DNA of 64,000 bases from Panulirus ornatus (taxonomy: Eukaryota; Arthropoda; Malacostraca; Decapoda; Palinuridae), in assembly GCF_036320965.1 (NCBI RefSeq), contig NC_092235.1:5153230-5217229 (forward strand). Reading direction: 5' to 3'. A model generated the notes under the pieces. The model was not told the DNA's origin. It saw nothing but the letters and a program-made list of their open reading frames with translations, and ran no database searches. A program made the position numbers and the translations under genes. This document shows, piece by piece, positions 12,370 to 25,240 of the stretch; position 1 is the stretch's first letter, and each line of letters begins with the position of its first letter.

Positions 12370-13070
12370 TAAGTTTAACCATAAACCTAAACTAAAGCAA
12401 TATGGGAACATGAACAAATTTTACGAATGAAATATCAGAGACGATCGAAATTAAGAGTGAATGAGAGCGATATAAACACACAGTTTAAAAGGACAAAGTA
12501 TGAATGGCAGCCAGGGAATAAAAGACCGCCCAGCTAAATTTAAAAGTTCGCGTTCAGTGGCAGAGTTAGATTAATTGTACAGACTTCCATTGCTCTGGTG
12601 GAATTTAAAGGTCATGTGTACCTCTACAGTCAGAATTTAAAGGTTCATATTAAAGTGCAGAATTCCAAGAATATCGTTAAAATAATTCACTTTAAAATTC
12701 TTTGGTTATGTGAAGCATTTCATACAACAGCTGCAATATGACGGTGTGTAAAAGTTCACTGTTGCATGGTAGTATTAAAGTGTTTAATTGACGAGGTTAA
12801 TTAACCTAACCTAACCTAACCAAACCTAATGACGTATCTAAAAGGACTTTGTTGTCATAATGCAGCTGGAAGATTTACGTTCAAATGATGATGTTTAAAT
12901 GTTCGTTAATGAATGAGGGAGTTAAATGGATGAATTTTAAGTTCGCGTTTCATGGTCATTTTGACACAATTTGTTAAAATGTCATAGTTTAAATGATCAT
13001 ATGTACAAGGTTGGCCAGATGGCGGGAGTGTGTAGACACAGCCATAATCATCCGATGATTGCATTTAGAA
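12370..13070 (+). repeat. Segmental duplication paralogous to 50810-51480
   Basis: This AT-rich stretch aligns in the same orientation with 50810-51480. Shared landmarks include GTATGAATGGCAGCCAGG (versus TATTATGAATGGCAGCCAGG), TTTAAAAGTTCGCGTT, ATGACGTATCT near 12830, and CAGATGGCGG followed by AGTGTGTAGACACAGCCATA near 13020. Divergence is considerable. No conserved frame is visible. Confidence 0.7.
12802..12829. repeat. Interstitial telomere-like (CCTAA)n tract
   Basis: Three to four perfect CCTAA units followed by a degenerate one (AACCAAACCTAA). CCTAA/TTAGG is the common arthropod telomere unit. The tract is absent from the paralogous region near 51200. Confidence 0.6.
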
Positions 13071-13900
13071 ACAGACAGATGTAATATAGTAAGAAATATG
13101 AACAAAACAGTGAGTTGGTGACATGTTTCATATATTTGTAATACAACTCTGAAGATAGTTCGTAGATCCTTAAGAGGAATGAATGATGGATAAATGGTGA
13201 GAAAATGTGCAAAAACGGGGCTATGTATTTCAGTCCAAACTAGAATTCTTTTGTTCACTTCTTCGACATTGATCTCAGGACATTTCAACGGCTGAGATTT
13301 ACATGATACAGAAAATCATCGAACAGGGACGATAGACAGATAAAAGGTTATATAAATAGGCAAACTGATAGATGGAGGTGCAATCAGAGTCGCCTATGAT
13401 TTCGTTCACAGCGAACGAGATGATAGATAGGCGAGGCTATAACCATCGTCTATGATTATTGTAAATGACTAATAATAATTAATCTTTATTGTTTTTGTGC
13501 GACTGCTGTTAGCCTTTGAAGGTTAATGTTCCCTCAAAGTTGCCCGGACCCTACCACTAGGAGGTCAGCAGTTCGACTTAGGGTCCATTTGTGCCATGTT
13601 TATGGCACCCAACAGAATGGATGTATTTTTCTTATTTCTTTTTTCCTTCCCAGTAGATGGGACTGATAAATGGTAGGAACTTTTCCTAAGGATTTAATCC
13701 TTTATGATAACCGCTTCATCCGTACAATAGTTTGACAATAATTTGCAACTGATGAGAACTTTTGCCATAGGAAGTGTCTCTGAGGACCGGGTAAAACCAG
13801 GTCCGACTGCTGGAGGAGGAAGCAGCTTCTCCAATCTCAGGGACGGAACGTAAGGTCTAGAATTTCAGGGATGAATGTTGGTGTGGACTTTAACTTCAAC
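13071..13900. other. No recognisable gene
   Basis: Mixed-composition sequence without a convincing exon, repeat unit or RNA gene. Short open frames here look like chance. Confidence 0.5.
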
Positions 13901-14000
13901 NNNNNNNNNNNNNNNNNNNNNNNNNNNNNNNNNNNNNNNNNNNNNNNNNNNNNNNNNNNNNNNNNNNNNNNNNNNNNNNNNNNNNNNNNNNNNNNNNNNN
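13901..14000. other. Assembly gap of exactly 100 N
   Basis: A run of 100 undefined bases, the usual placeholder for a gap of unknown size. The order of the flanking sequence is a scaffolding decision. Confidence 0.98.
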
Positions 14001-14140
14001 CCTTCTCTATTCCTTCTTTTGGAAAATTAAAAAAAAATAATAAGAGGGGAGGATTTCTAGCCCCCTGCTCCCTCCCCTTTTAGTCGCCTTCTACGACACG
14101 CAGGGAATACGTGGGAAGTATTCTTTCTCCCCTATCCCCT
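14001..14140 (-). mobile_element. SINE fragment (5' body shared with the RTE-like 5' UTR)
   Basis: Read on the minus strand this begins GGGGATAGGGGAGAAAG, continues through CCCACGTATTCCCTGCGTG and TCGTAGAAGGCGACTAAAAG, and ends with an A/T-rich stretch and CCAAAAGAAGGAATAG. The first part matches the 5' leaders at 16496-16616 and 29034-29156. The last part instead matches the SINE-like sequence at 48060-48120, so it belongs to the SINE version. The gap cuts off its distal end. Confidence 0.55.
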
Positions 14141-14150
14141 ATATATATAT

Positions 14151-16283
14151 ATCATATGCCTTCTCCAGATCCATATATGCTACATACAAATCCATTTGTT
14201 TTTCTAAGTATTTCTCACATACATTCTTCAAAGCAAACACCTGATCCACACATCCTCTACCACTTCTGAAACCACTCTGCTCTTCCCCAGTCTGATGCTC
14301 TGTACATGCCTTCACCCTCTCAATCAATACCCTCCCATATAATTTACCAGGAATACTCAACAAACTTATACCTCTGTAATTTGAGCACTCACTCTTATCC
14401 CCTTTGCCTTTGTACAATGGCACTATGCACGCATTCCGCCAATCCTCAGGCACCTCACCATGAGTCATACATACATTAAATAACCTTACCAACCAGTCAA
14501 TAATACAGTCACCCCCTTTTTTAATAAATTCCACTGCAATACCATCCAAACCTGCTGCCTTGCCGGCTTTCATCTTCCGCAAAGCTTTTACTACCTCTTC
14601 TCTGTTTACCAAATCATTTTCCCTGACCCTCTCACTTTGCACACCACCTCGACCAAAACGCCCTATATCTGCCACTCTATCATCAAACACATTCAACAAA
14701 CCTTCAAAATACTCACTCCATCTCCTTCTCACATCACCACTACTTGTTATCACCTCCCCATTTGCGCCCTTCACTGAAGTTCCCATTTGCTCCCTTGTCT
14801 TACGCACTTTATTTACCTCCTTCCAGAACATCTTTTTATTCTCCCTAAAATTTAATGATACTCTCTCACCCCAACTCTCATTTGCCCTCTTTTTCACCTC
14901 TTGCACCTTTCTCTTGACCTCCTGTCTCTTTCTTTTATACATCTCCCACTCAATTGCATTTTTTTCCCTGCAAAAATCGTCCAAATGCCTCTCTCTTCTC
15001 TTTCACTATGATAGGCATATGATAGAGTTGATAGAGATGCTCTGTGGAAGGTATTAAGAATATATGATGTGGGAGGCAAGTTGTTAGAAGCAGTGAAAAG
15101 TTTTTATCGAGGATGTAAGGCATGTGTACGTGTAGGAAGAGAGGAAAGTGATTGGTTCTCAGTGAATGTACGTTTGCGGCAGGGGTGTGTGATGTCTCCA
15201 TGGTTGTTTAATTTGTTTATGGATGGGGTTGTTAGGGAGGTGAATGCAAGAGTTTTGGAAAGAGGGGCAAGTATGAAGTCTGTTGGGGATGAGAGAGCTT
15301 GGGAAGTGAGTCAGTTGTTCTTCGCTGATGATACAGCGCTGGTGGCTGATTCATGTGAGAAACTGCAGAAACTGGTGACTGAGTTTGGTAAAGTGTGTGA
15401 AAGAAGAAAGTTAAGAGTAAATGTGAATAAGAGCAAGGTTATTAGGTAAAGTAGGGTTGAGGGTCAAGTCACTTGGGAGGTAAGGTTGAATGGAGAAAAA
15501 CTGGAGGAAGTAAAGTGTTTTAGATATCTGGGAGTGGATCTGGCAGCGGATGGAACCATGGAAGCGGAAGTGGATCATAGGGTGGGGGAGGGGGCGAAAG
15601 TTCTGGGAGCCTTGAAGAATGTGTGGAAGTCGAGAACATTATCTCGGAAAGCAAAAATGGGTATGTTTGAAGGAATAGTGGTTCCAACAATGTTGTATGG
15701 TTGCGAGGCGTGGGCTATGGATAGAGTTGTGCGCAGGAGGATGGATGTGCTGGAAATGAGATGTTTGAGGACAATGTGTGGTGTAAGGTGGTTTGATCGA
15801 GTAAGTAACGTAAGGGTAAGAGAGATGTGTGGAAATAAAAAGAGCGTGGTTGAGAGAGCAGAAGAGGGTGTTTTGAAATGGTTTGGGCACATGGAGAGAA
15901 TGAGTGAGGAAAGATTGACCAAGAGGATATATGTGTCGGAGGTGGAGGGAACGACGAGAAGTGGGAGACCAAATTGGAGGTGGAAAGATGGAGTGAAAAA
16001 GATTTTGTGTGATCGGGGCCTGAACATGCAGGAGGGTGAAAGGAGGGCAAGGAATAGTGAATTGGATCGATGTGGTATACCGGGGTTGACGTGCTGTCAG
16101 TGGATTGAATCAGGGCATGTGAAGCGTCTGGGGTAAACCATGGAAAGCTGTTTAGGTATGTATATTTGCGTGTGTGGACGTATGTATATACATGTGTATG
16201 GGGTTGGGTTGGGCCATTTCTTTCGTCTGTTTCCTTGCGCTACCTCGCAAACGCGGGAGACAGCGAAAAAGAAAAAAAAAAAA
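14151..16283 (+). mobile_element. RTE-like element copy A with internal 5' inversion
   Basis: Two abutting parts of one element. Part 1 (14151-15008) is inverted: minus strand, linker and first half of RT, ending at the motif A region (DLEKAYD). Part 2 (15013-16283) is in sense orientation and begins inside the same codons, continuing through motif B (RQGCVMSP), motif C (FADD) and the C-terminal region to a 3' UTR that runs into A-rich and (TA)n sequence. The two parts share an 11-bp overlap (AGGCATATGAT). That is the signature of twin priming during target-primed reverse transcription. The sense frame has a nonsense mutation at the VIR-stop near 15449 and a frameshift near the C-terminus. 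Confidence 0.85.
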
Positions 16284-16999
<716 letters not shown>

Positions 17000-18705
17000 A
17001 CACCATCACCACAACCACCAACACCACCACCATCACCAACACCACCACCACCACCATCACCAACACCACCACCACCATCACCACCACTACCACCACCATC
17101 ACCACCACCATCACCAACACCACCACCACCATCACCACCATCACCACCACCACCACCATCACCAACACCACCAACACCACCACCACCACCACCACCACCA
17201 TCACCAACACCACCATCACCAACACCACCACCACCACCACCATCACCACCACCACCATCACCACCACTACCACCACCATCACCACCACCATCACCAACAC
17301 CACCAACACCACCACCACCACCATCACCAACACCACCACCACCATCACCACCATCACCACCACCACCACCATCACCAACACCACCAACACCACCACCACC
17401 ACCATCACCAACACCACCACCACCACCATCACCACCACCACCACCACACCACCACCACCACCACCACCACCCACCACCACCACCACCACCACCATCACCA
17501 CCACCACCACCACCACCACCAACCACCACCACCAACACCACCACCATCACCACCACCACCACCACCACCATCCACCACCACCACCATCACCACCACCACC
17601 ACCACCACCACCACCACCATCACCACCACCACCATCACCACCACCACCACACCACCACCACCACCACACCATCACCACCACCACCATCACCATCACCACC
17701 ATCACCACCACCACCACCACCACCACCACCATCACCACCACCACCATCACCACCACCACCACCACCACCACCATCACCACACCACCACCATCACCACCAC
17801 CACCACCATCACCACCACCACCACCACCACCATCACCACCACCACCATCACCACACCACCACCACCACCACCACCACCACCACCACCACCACCATCACCA
17901 TCACCACCACCATCACCACCACCACCACCACCACCACCACCACCACCACCACCACCACCCACCACCACCACCACCACCACCACCACCACCACCACCACCA
18001 CCATCACCACCACCACCACCACCACCACCACCACCATCACCACCACCATCACCATCACCACCACCACCATCACCACCACCATCACCACCACCACCACCAC
18101 CATCACCACCACCACCACCACCACCACCACCATCACCACCACCACCACACCACCACCACCACCATCACCACCACCACCACCACCACCACCACCATCACCA
18201 CCACCACCACCACCACCACCACCACCACCACCACCACCACCACCACCACCATCACCACCACCACCATCACCACCACCACCACCACCACCACCACCATCAC
18301 CACCACCACCACCATCACCACCACCACCACCACCACCACCACCACCACCACCATCACCACCACCACCATCACCACCACCACCACCACCACCACCACCATC
18401 ACCACCACCACCACCATCACCACCATCACCACCACCACCACCACCACCACACCACCACCACCACCACCATCACCACCACCACCATCACCACCATCACCAC
18501 CACCACCAACACCACCACCACCACCATCACCACCACCACCACCACCATCACCACCACCACCACCACCACCACCACCATCACCAACACCACCACCACCATC
18601 ACCACCATCACCACCACCACCACCACCACCACCACCACCATCACCACCACCACCACCATCACCATCACCACCACCACCAACACCTACACCCCCAACCACC
18701 ACCAC
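17000..18705. repeat. 1.7-kb (CAC)n/(CAT)n trinucleotide tract
   Basis: Imperfect CAC repeats with CAT, AAC and ACT variants and occasional one-base slips. All plus frames are open as poly-His, poly-Thr or poly-Pro, and the minus frames as Val/Gly. These are repeat artefacts. It is fused to the broken endonuclease frame of copy B. Confidence 0.95.
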
Positions 18706-19500
18706 AAAAAAAGTCAAAACATTTATGAACTTCGCAACCCGGTGCGTGCAGAAGTCTTTTTAACTGGCTCTCCCCTTTCTTCAAGAACCTCATTAGTTCC
18801 TTGTTACTTATGTAAACATTCTGTTTAACATTATATCATAAGAAAACAGAAAGTAGAACCAAGAAAGGTATCCTAAATATATCTTTCTCTTACGCCTCCG
18901 AGACTATTTTCATCTTATTATCAAATCTCTTGCAGATATGACGTCCACAGTGCTTAGTATAACAGTAACAACAGATACTAATGGCAGAACATGAGGATAA
19001 AAGACAAGTGAAAATGATCATAAATGTGAGAGATTCGCTTGGTGCGGGGAACGTAGTGACCCCGTCCAATATATGGTGGTAATGGTCACGCCCGTTCATG
19101 CTTCACATCAAAGACATTGGTCACCTTAAGTGTGGGAGCCAACCTGACTACACGCCTCCCTTTTCTAATGCCCGCAGGAGCAGACCTATGGGGAAAATAT
19201 GCATTGTATCAAGAGTGAATGAGAAGACAAGAACTACTTCTCAGAATTGAGGACCTATGAATTTATGGACATTTTGTTGTTATTGTGGGTTGCTGGCGAA
19301 GTACACAAACTTTTCTTGTGTTTAAAGTGGGTTTGAGAGCCTCTAGTGATACACACATTCTATTGTACTACTGAAGTATGGGTGGGTACGTCTGTAGTCT
19401 TCCTGCTTATCAAATTTAGGGAAATATCTTCTTTTGTCACGTAAAACTGTTGGCTCCCAAACCCCTACACTTCCCATGTTAGTGAAACGTACACTGGAAA
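18706..19500. other. No recognisable gene
   Basis: I see no convincing exon, RNA gene or repeat family between the trinucleotide tract and the AGGC-rich region. Confidence 0.5.
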
Positions 19501-19527
19501 GCCCGCAGACATTTATATTTCCGCGAA

Positions 19528-19800
19528 AGGCAGGCAGGCAACTTATAAGCTGGCAGACAAGTGACACAGCAGGCAAGCAGGCAAGCAGGTAAAAAGGAAG
19601 GTAGACAAAAGGGCAGGCAGGCAGGCAGGCACGCAGAAAAAAGGCAGGAAGGCAAGCAATCAGGTAGGCAAACGCAGGCAAGCAGGCAATGAAAAAACAG
19701 GGAGGCAGGCAAACAAGCAAAAAGCCAAGTAAACATGAAAATATTGACAAAAACGCAGGCAAGCAAACAGGCAAGGAAATAAAAAACAAGCAAGCAGACA
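19528..19800. repeat. Degenerate (AGGC/AAGC)n simple repeat
   Basis: Irregular runs of CAGG, CAAG and GGCA tetramers. Cys/Leu/Pro-rich frames on the minus strand are by-products. Confidence 0.8.
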
Positions 19801-19929
19801 ATGGCGTCTTAGCAACATCTCTTTTTTGTATATCACTTGACTGTTCTACGTCATCTATCTCGTTCTTGTATCTCTTTTGGCGACGTGATCATTGCACGAA
19901 AATGCACTGGGGATTTTTATTTATATATG

Positions 19930-20007
19930 TATATTCGAAAGGATCACAATTTTGCGCATGATCAAGTAGATTCCTAAGAATTCACGGAAAAATGGACTCT
20001 TAGGAAT
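19930..20007. mobile_element. Penelope-like element fragment with fold-back
   Basis: It shares AAAGGATCACAATTTTGC and GATCAAGTA with 22373 and 50305. The fragment ends in a 10-bp inverted repeat (ATTCCTAAGA at 19970 and TCTTAGGAAT at 19998) and then joins the T-run at the 3' end of RTE copy C. Assignment to Penelope-like elements rests on the better copy at 50305. Confidence 0.45.
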
Positions 20008-20016
20008 TATATATTT

Positions 20017-22211
20017 TTTTTTTTTTTTTATACTTTGTCGCTGTCTCCCGCGTTTGCGAGGTAGCGCAAGGAAACAGACGAAAGAAATGGCCCAACCCCC
20101 CCCATACACATGTATATACATACGTCCACACACGCAAATATACATACCTACACAGCTTTCCATGGTTTACCTCAGACGCTTCACATGCCTTGATTCAATC
20201 CACTGACAGCACGTCAACCCCGGTATACCACATCGCTCCAATTCACTCTATTCCTTGCCCTCCTTTCACCCTCCTGCATGTTCAGGCCCCGATCACACAA
20301 AATCTTTTTCACTCCATCTTTCCACCTCCAATTTGGTCTTCCTCTTCTCCTCGTTCCCTCCACCTCCGACACATATATCCTCTTGGTCAATCTTTCCTCA
20401 CTCATTCTCTCCATGTGCCCAAACCACTTCAAAACACCCTCTTCTGCTCTCTCAACCACGCTCTTTCTATTTCCACACATCTCTCTTACCCTTACGTTAC
20501 TCACTCGATCAAACCACCTCACACCACACATTGTCCTCAAACATCTCATTTCCAGCACATCCATCCTCCTGCGCACAACTCTATCCATAGCCCACGCCTC
20601 GCAACCATACAACATTGTTGGAACCACTATTCCTTCAAACATACCCATTTTTGCTTTCCGAGATAATGTTCTCGACTTCCACACATTCTTCAAGGCCCCC
20701 AGAATTTTCGCCCCCTCCCCCACCCTATGATCCACTTCCGCTTCCATGGTTCCATCCGCTGCCAGATCCACTCCCAGATATCTAAAACACTTCACTTCCT
20801 CCAGTTTTTCTCCATTCAAACTCACCTCCCAATTGACTTGACCCTCAACCCTACTGTACCTAATAACCTTGCTCTTATTCACATTTACTCTTAACTTTCT
20901 TCTTCCACACACTTTACCAAACTCAGTCACCAGCTTCTGCAGTTTCTCACATGAATCAGCCACCAGCGCTGTATCATCAGCGAACAACAACTGACTCACT
21001 TCCCAAGCTCTCTCATCCACAACAGACTTCATACTTGCCCCTCTTTCCAAAACTCTTGCATTTACCTCCCTAACAACCCCATCCATAAACAAATTAAACA
21101 ACCATGGAGACATTACACACCCCTGCCGCAAACCTACATTCACTGAGAACCAATCACTTTCCTCTCTTCCTACACGTACACATGCCTTACATCCTCGATA
21201 AAAACTTTTCACTGCTTCTAACAACTTTCCTCCCACACCATATATTCTTAATACCTTCCACAGAGCATCTCTATCAACTCTATCATATGCCTTCTCCAGA
21301 TCCATAAATGCTACATACAAATCCATTTGCTTTTCTAAGTATTTCTCACATACATTCTTCAAAGCAAACACCTGATCCACACATCCTCTACCACTTCTGA
21401 AACCACACTGCTCTTCCACAATCTGATGCTCTGTACATGCCTTCACCCTCTCAATCAATACCCTCCCATATAATTTACCAGGAATACTCAACAAACTTAT
21501 ACCTCTGTAATTTGAGCACTCACTCTTATCCCCTTTGCCTTTGTACAATGGCACTATGCACGCATTCCGCCAATCCTCAGGCACCTCACCATGAGTCATA
21601 CATACATTAAATAACCTTACCAACCAGTCAACAATACAGTCACCCCCTTTTTTAATAAATTCCACTGCAATACCATCCAAACCTGCTGCCTTGCCGGCTT
21701 TCATCTTCCGCAAAGCTTTCACTACCTCTTCTCTGTTTACCAAATCATTTTCCCTAACCCTCTCACTTTGCACACCACCTCGACCAAAACACCCTATATC
21801 TGCCACTCTATCATCAAACACATTCAACAAACCTTCAAAATACTCACTCCATCTCCTTCTCACATCACCACTACTTGTTATCACCTCCCCATTTGCGCCC
21901 TTCACTGAAGTTCCCATTTGCTCCCTTGTTTACGCACTTTATTTACCTCCTTCCAGAACATCTTTTTATTCTCCCTAAAATTTAATGATACTCTCTCACC
22001 CCAACTCTCATTTGCCCTTTTTTTCACCTCTTGCACCTTTCTCTTGACCTCCTGTCTCTTTCTTTTATACATCTCCCACTCAATTGCATTTTTTCCCTGC
22101 AAAAATCGTCCAAATGCCTCTCTCTTCTCTTTCACTAATACTCTTACTTCTTCATCCCACCACTCACTACCCTTTCTAATCAACCCACCTCCCACTCTTC
22201 TCATGCCACAA
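20017..22211 (-). mobile_element. RTE-like element copy C
   Basis: Minus-strand copy with its 3' UTR at 20030-20213, the ORF end (DVVYRG stop) at 20214, and an open RT frame running up to about 21917. A single-base deletion in the TLR/VRKTRE region near 21928 shifts the frame. Upstream of it the linker stays open to about 22211, where the copy is truncated in the CGMRRVGGG codons. RT motifs A (FMDLEKAYD), B ([10 protein letters not shown]) and C (FADD) are intact. The 5' end is a perfect fold-back (see separate entry). The endonuclease domain is absent. Confidence 0.9.
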
Positions 22212-22230
22212 GCATGAGAAGAGTGGGAGG
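22188..22230. other. 19-bp perfect fold-back at the truncated 5' end of copy C
   Basis: The arms 22188-22206 and 22212-22230 are exact reverse complements, separated by the 5-base loop CACAA. The left arm and loop belong to the element; the right arm is extra and joins (TA)n. This looks like self-primed (snap-back) second-strand synthesis. Confidence 0.85.
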
Positions 22231-22372
<142 letters not shown>

Positions 22373-22600
22373 ATTGGAAAGGATCACAATTTTGCACGTG
22401 ATCAAGTATATTATTAGGAGTCCACGGGATTAATGAAACACGATAAGTTCCCGAGTGCACTTTCGTGTAATATCACATTATCATGGGAGACACAAGAAAG
22501 AAATATAACAGTCATTTGATATACAATGAAGAGACATAGCTAGGACGCCATTTGGTAAACATGCGATCGTCCAAGACAAACTTATCGTCTTTCATATATA
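22373..22600 (-). mobile_element. Penelope-like element fragment
   Basis: It aligns with 50305-50530 (GATCACAATTTTGCACGTGA, GTGCACTTTCGTGTAA, GAAATATAACAGTCA, AGCTAGGACGCCAT). It ends in a short (TA)n run near 22595. The fragment is non-coding and probably terminal to the element. Confidence 0.5.
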
Positions 22601-22614
22601 TATATATATATATG

Positions 22615-23590
22615 ATACTATATAATATAATCAAATTTAGTGTGACCCAAACTGCAAAAACTCTAATTATATCTATAACAAAACAATGCAATGTATCACG
22701 AATAATTCAATTAAATCTTAAGTAATTACAAGTTACTAAATCAAAATGATGGACACTTTATGGCAGTATTGGGTATTCTTAGTTTACGCCATACAAAAGT
22801 TAAGAAATTTACTGGCAGCCGATACATCTAATATCAGAGGCACTCTGGTATATAAGAATTAGCTCCCAAATGAATATTCTGAGATTTGAATTCTGAAAAT
22901 ATTTCCTAACTTTTTTGGGATGTAAAGTGTAAGATTATCATGATTATAAGTGAACATATACGTCCTTAAGTATTTTTGCCAGTATTTCACACACAAAATA
23001 CCACCCCACAGTTCACTTCACATTGGAACACCAACTTGGTCACAAAGGACCATGGGAAACACATGCAAACCCACATTATCATATATCTATCACTTAGGTA
23101 ATATTACTGTGACCGACGACGCTTCCTGCTAACTGACCATATTGAAGCCAGGATGACCTGAGGCCAGCTGATCCCCCACACTAACCCTCCATCACACATT
23201 GCCATAATAGATCACCAAGTCTTGGTTTATATAGTTTTAATCTAATATGAATATCATTGCCTTACACTTTTAATAGAATAATGAATATTTACTCAGACAT
23301 AAATTGTTTTCTTATATTTTTTCAATTGTTTACCTTTGAATAATATCAATTTTCTATAAAGAATAATTCATGACACGGTTGACGGCACCGCTAGTTGGAG
23401 ACACGGGATTATTTTCCACAACGGATCTACTTACTTGTTATCGAACATTATAATTATCTAAAGGCAAAACACGAAGGCAGTTATATTCATATTTGGTGAC
23501 AACTATATTAACAAAGAATTAGATGATTTATTATGGTAATATGTGTCGGGTTGAGGCAGGTCCGTCTGCCAACTTGTGATGATGATAATA
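22615..23590. other. No recognisable gene
   Basis: AT-rich sequence without a supported exon, RNA gene or repeat family. Confidence 0.5.
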
Positions 23591-23619
23591 AATTACACTA
23601 AATCTTTTCTTTACGCAAT

Positions 23620-23920
23620 ATTTTCTTTAATGTGTAAAACTTCGATGAAAAGTCTGCAAGATTCGATGCCAGATTGTTTATATTGTTGAAGATATTACTG
23701 ATTTCTACATGTAAAATATTTATGTTATCTGCAAAATAGAAATCTTTATGTTAGATATGTTAGTACTATCGGTTTCACTTTAGATACATTTCTGTATCCT
23801 GTGTTCCAGAAAAGTTATGGAACTTTTTCATTATTGTATGAAATGATTAACATAGATACAATATCACTTGTATTTCAATATAAATCTGCTAAATAAATAC
23901 ACTTTTGCCATGTGTATTCT
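23620..23920 (+). repeat. Dispersed duplication paralogous to 53480-53790
   Basis: Shared landmarks are TTTCTACATGTAAAA, CTGCAAAATAGAAATCTTTA, GTTAGATATGTT, CCAGAAAAGTTATGG and TTTTGCCATRTGTATT, in the same order and orientation. Confidence 0.65.
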
Positions 23921-23927
23921 GCGGTAA

Positions 23928-24107
23928 TCACAGTCCGTACTGTTGAATGTGCCCAGAGAGCTTGTGTAGAAGTTGGATCCCTTCATTCACGTTATCAAGA
24001 ACGTAGCACAACAGGGACTTCTTTACCATATCAACTGTGTTATTCTCTAAGGAATCTTTTACCTGTTTCACAGTGGCTGCCTTCCCTGTGTATTGAGGTG
24101 CTACACC
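23928..24107 (-). CDS. Candidate terminal exon, unidentified
   Basis: A minus-strand frame of about 59 residues runs from GVAPQYTGKAATVKQVKDSL to HIQQYGL and a stop. Its helical, charged composition (LENNTVDMVKKSLLCYVLDN, then NEGIQLLHKLSG) is protein-like. Upstream, another frame reads TPDEGAGESHQPGKILSDYE and shifts at the junction, so either an intron, a frameshift or chance separates them. The family is not recognised. It could be the 3' end of a host gene or a decayed transposase. Confidence 0.3.
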   Translation of the reverse strand, partial: GVAPQYTGKAATVKQVKDSLENNTVDMVKKSLLCYVLDNVNEGIQLLHKLSGHIQQYGL

Positions 24108-24652
24108 CACTCCAGGATCTCATAGTCACTCAGGATCTTGCCAGGCTGGTGGGACTCTCCAGCTCCCTCGTCAGGAGTTGAGGCCTGGTTGGGCACCTAC
24201 CTCTTGAGGCAGAGGAGGCCCTGCCACCAGAGGTAGCCACCTGCTGCAGTTGGCGCTGTATAGCTGTGAAGGTAGCTATGATGCTGACCATCTGGCGCTA
24301 CCACATCTTAATCTGTCTACCAAGGCAGTCAATACGACGTGTGAACCCACCCATCCCTGCCAGACTCCACTCTGCTGTGCCTTTTGGAAGTGGGTGCTGG
24401 GTCTGGGTCCTCTTCTTCCTTGTGAAGATGTGTCAGGAGGGAGGGCCACAGGTCTGGTATGATCATCAGAGCGCCACACGTGCAGCCAGCCAGCCATCTC
24501 TGCCCTGCTGACACATTATCTTGCCTCATGTGGCCTCTCATGTGTGTGTATGTGACTGTATACACAACTTCTCTCCCTCTCTTACCTGGATTTATCACAT
24601 TGCATGAATATCCCACTGAATTCCACCTTATCTTTATGTTTCCTGGCTTACC

Positions 24653-24657
24653 TGTGT

Positions 24658-24748
<91 letters not shown>
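24653..24748. repeat. (TG)n microsatellite
   Basis: A TG run with two A interruptions. Confidence 0.95.
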
Positions 24749-24749
<1 letters not shown>

Positions 24750-24987
24750 ATACATTTCAAGAGTGAGAGAGGTCCTTCACTTCCTCCAAAATTCGTAAAT
24801 ACTTTCCCTTCTCTTTTATTTTTCCCTTTCATTATTCTCTATGTATTTCAACTAAGGCCCGGCCTTGATGTGGGCTTTTGTCCCTGACCGGAACCTTCCA
24901 TATGAAAACAAGAACATTCAAAAGGTTAAGAAATGAGGCAACACCAGAACTCTCTTCTCGTACGACACACATAGTAATCATAAAGGT

Positions 24988-25034
<47 letters not shown>

Positions 25035-25036
<2 letters not shown>

Positions 25037-25240
25037 GCGTCAGGCTGGAGGCGGGGCATCGTGACCGTCATAGGGAGTTCCCTCCACCAGCCAGATCCAA
25101 ACAGTTGTTGTGTCTGGTGAGGGAGGTTCAACACTTCCCTCATATATATTGATCTTTACATTATAATCGACAATTTTATAACTAGTTCCAGTAAGCCGAC
25201 GGTGAAACGAGGGCAGAGGTAGAGCGACCGACACGACCAC
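25035..25240 (-). pseudogene. Exon-like member of a duplicated family (frameshifted copy)
   Basis: The minus strand encodes NVKINIYEGSVEPPSPDTTT followed by VWIWLVEG, closely matching the plus-strand product at 51640-51780 (NVKININVGNLEPPSPDTTH, VWIWRGEG). The intron-side sequence is also homologous: a (TG)n run, then TACTACYTTWATSATTA. A CAG/GTGTGT donor sits at 25035. One extra G near TGACGGTCACG shifts the frame relative to the other copy, giving an early stop before the donor. I do not recognise the domain. Confidence 0.4.

Noticed and set aside
20190..20730. Pro/Ser/His-rich frames antisense to the RTE-like ORF, repeated near every copy
   Set aside because: They are mirror frames of the conserved LINE ORF and vary with it; no independent conservation is evident.
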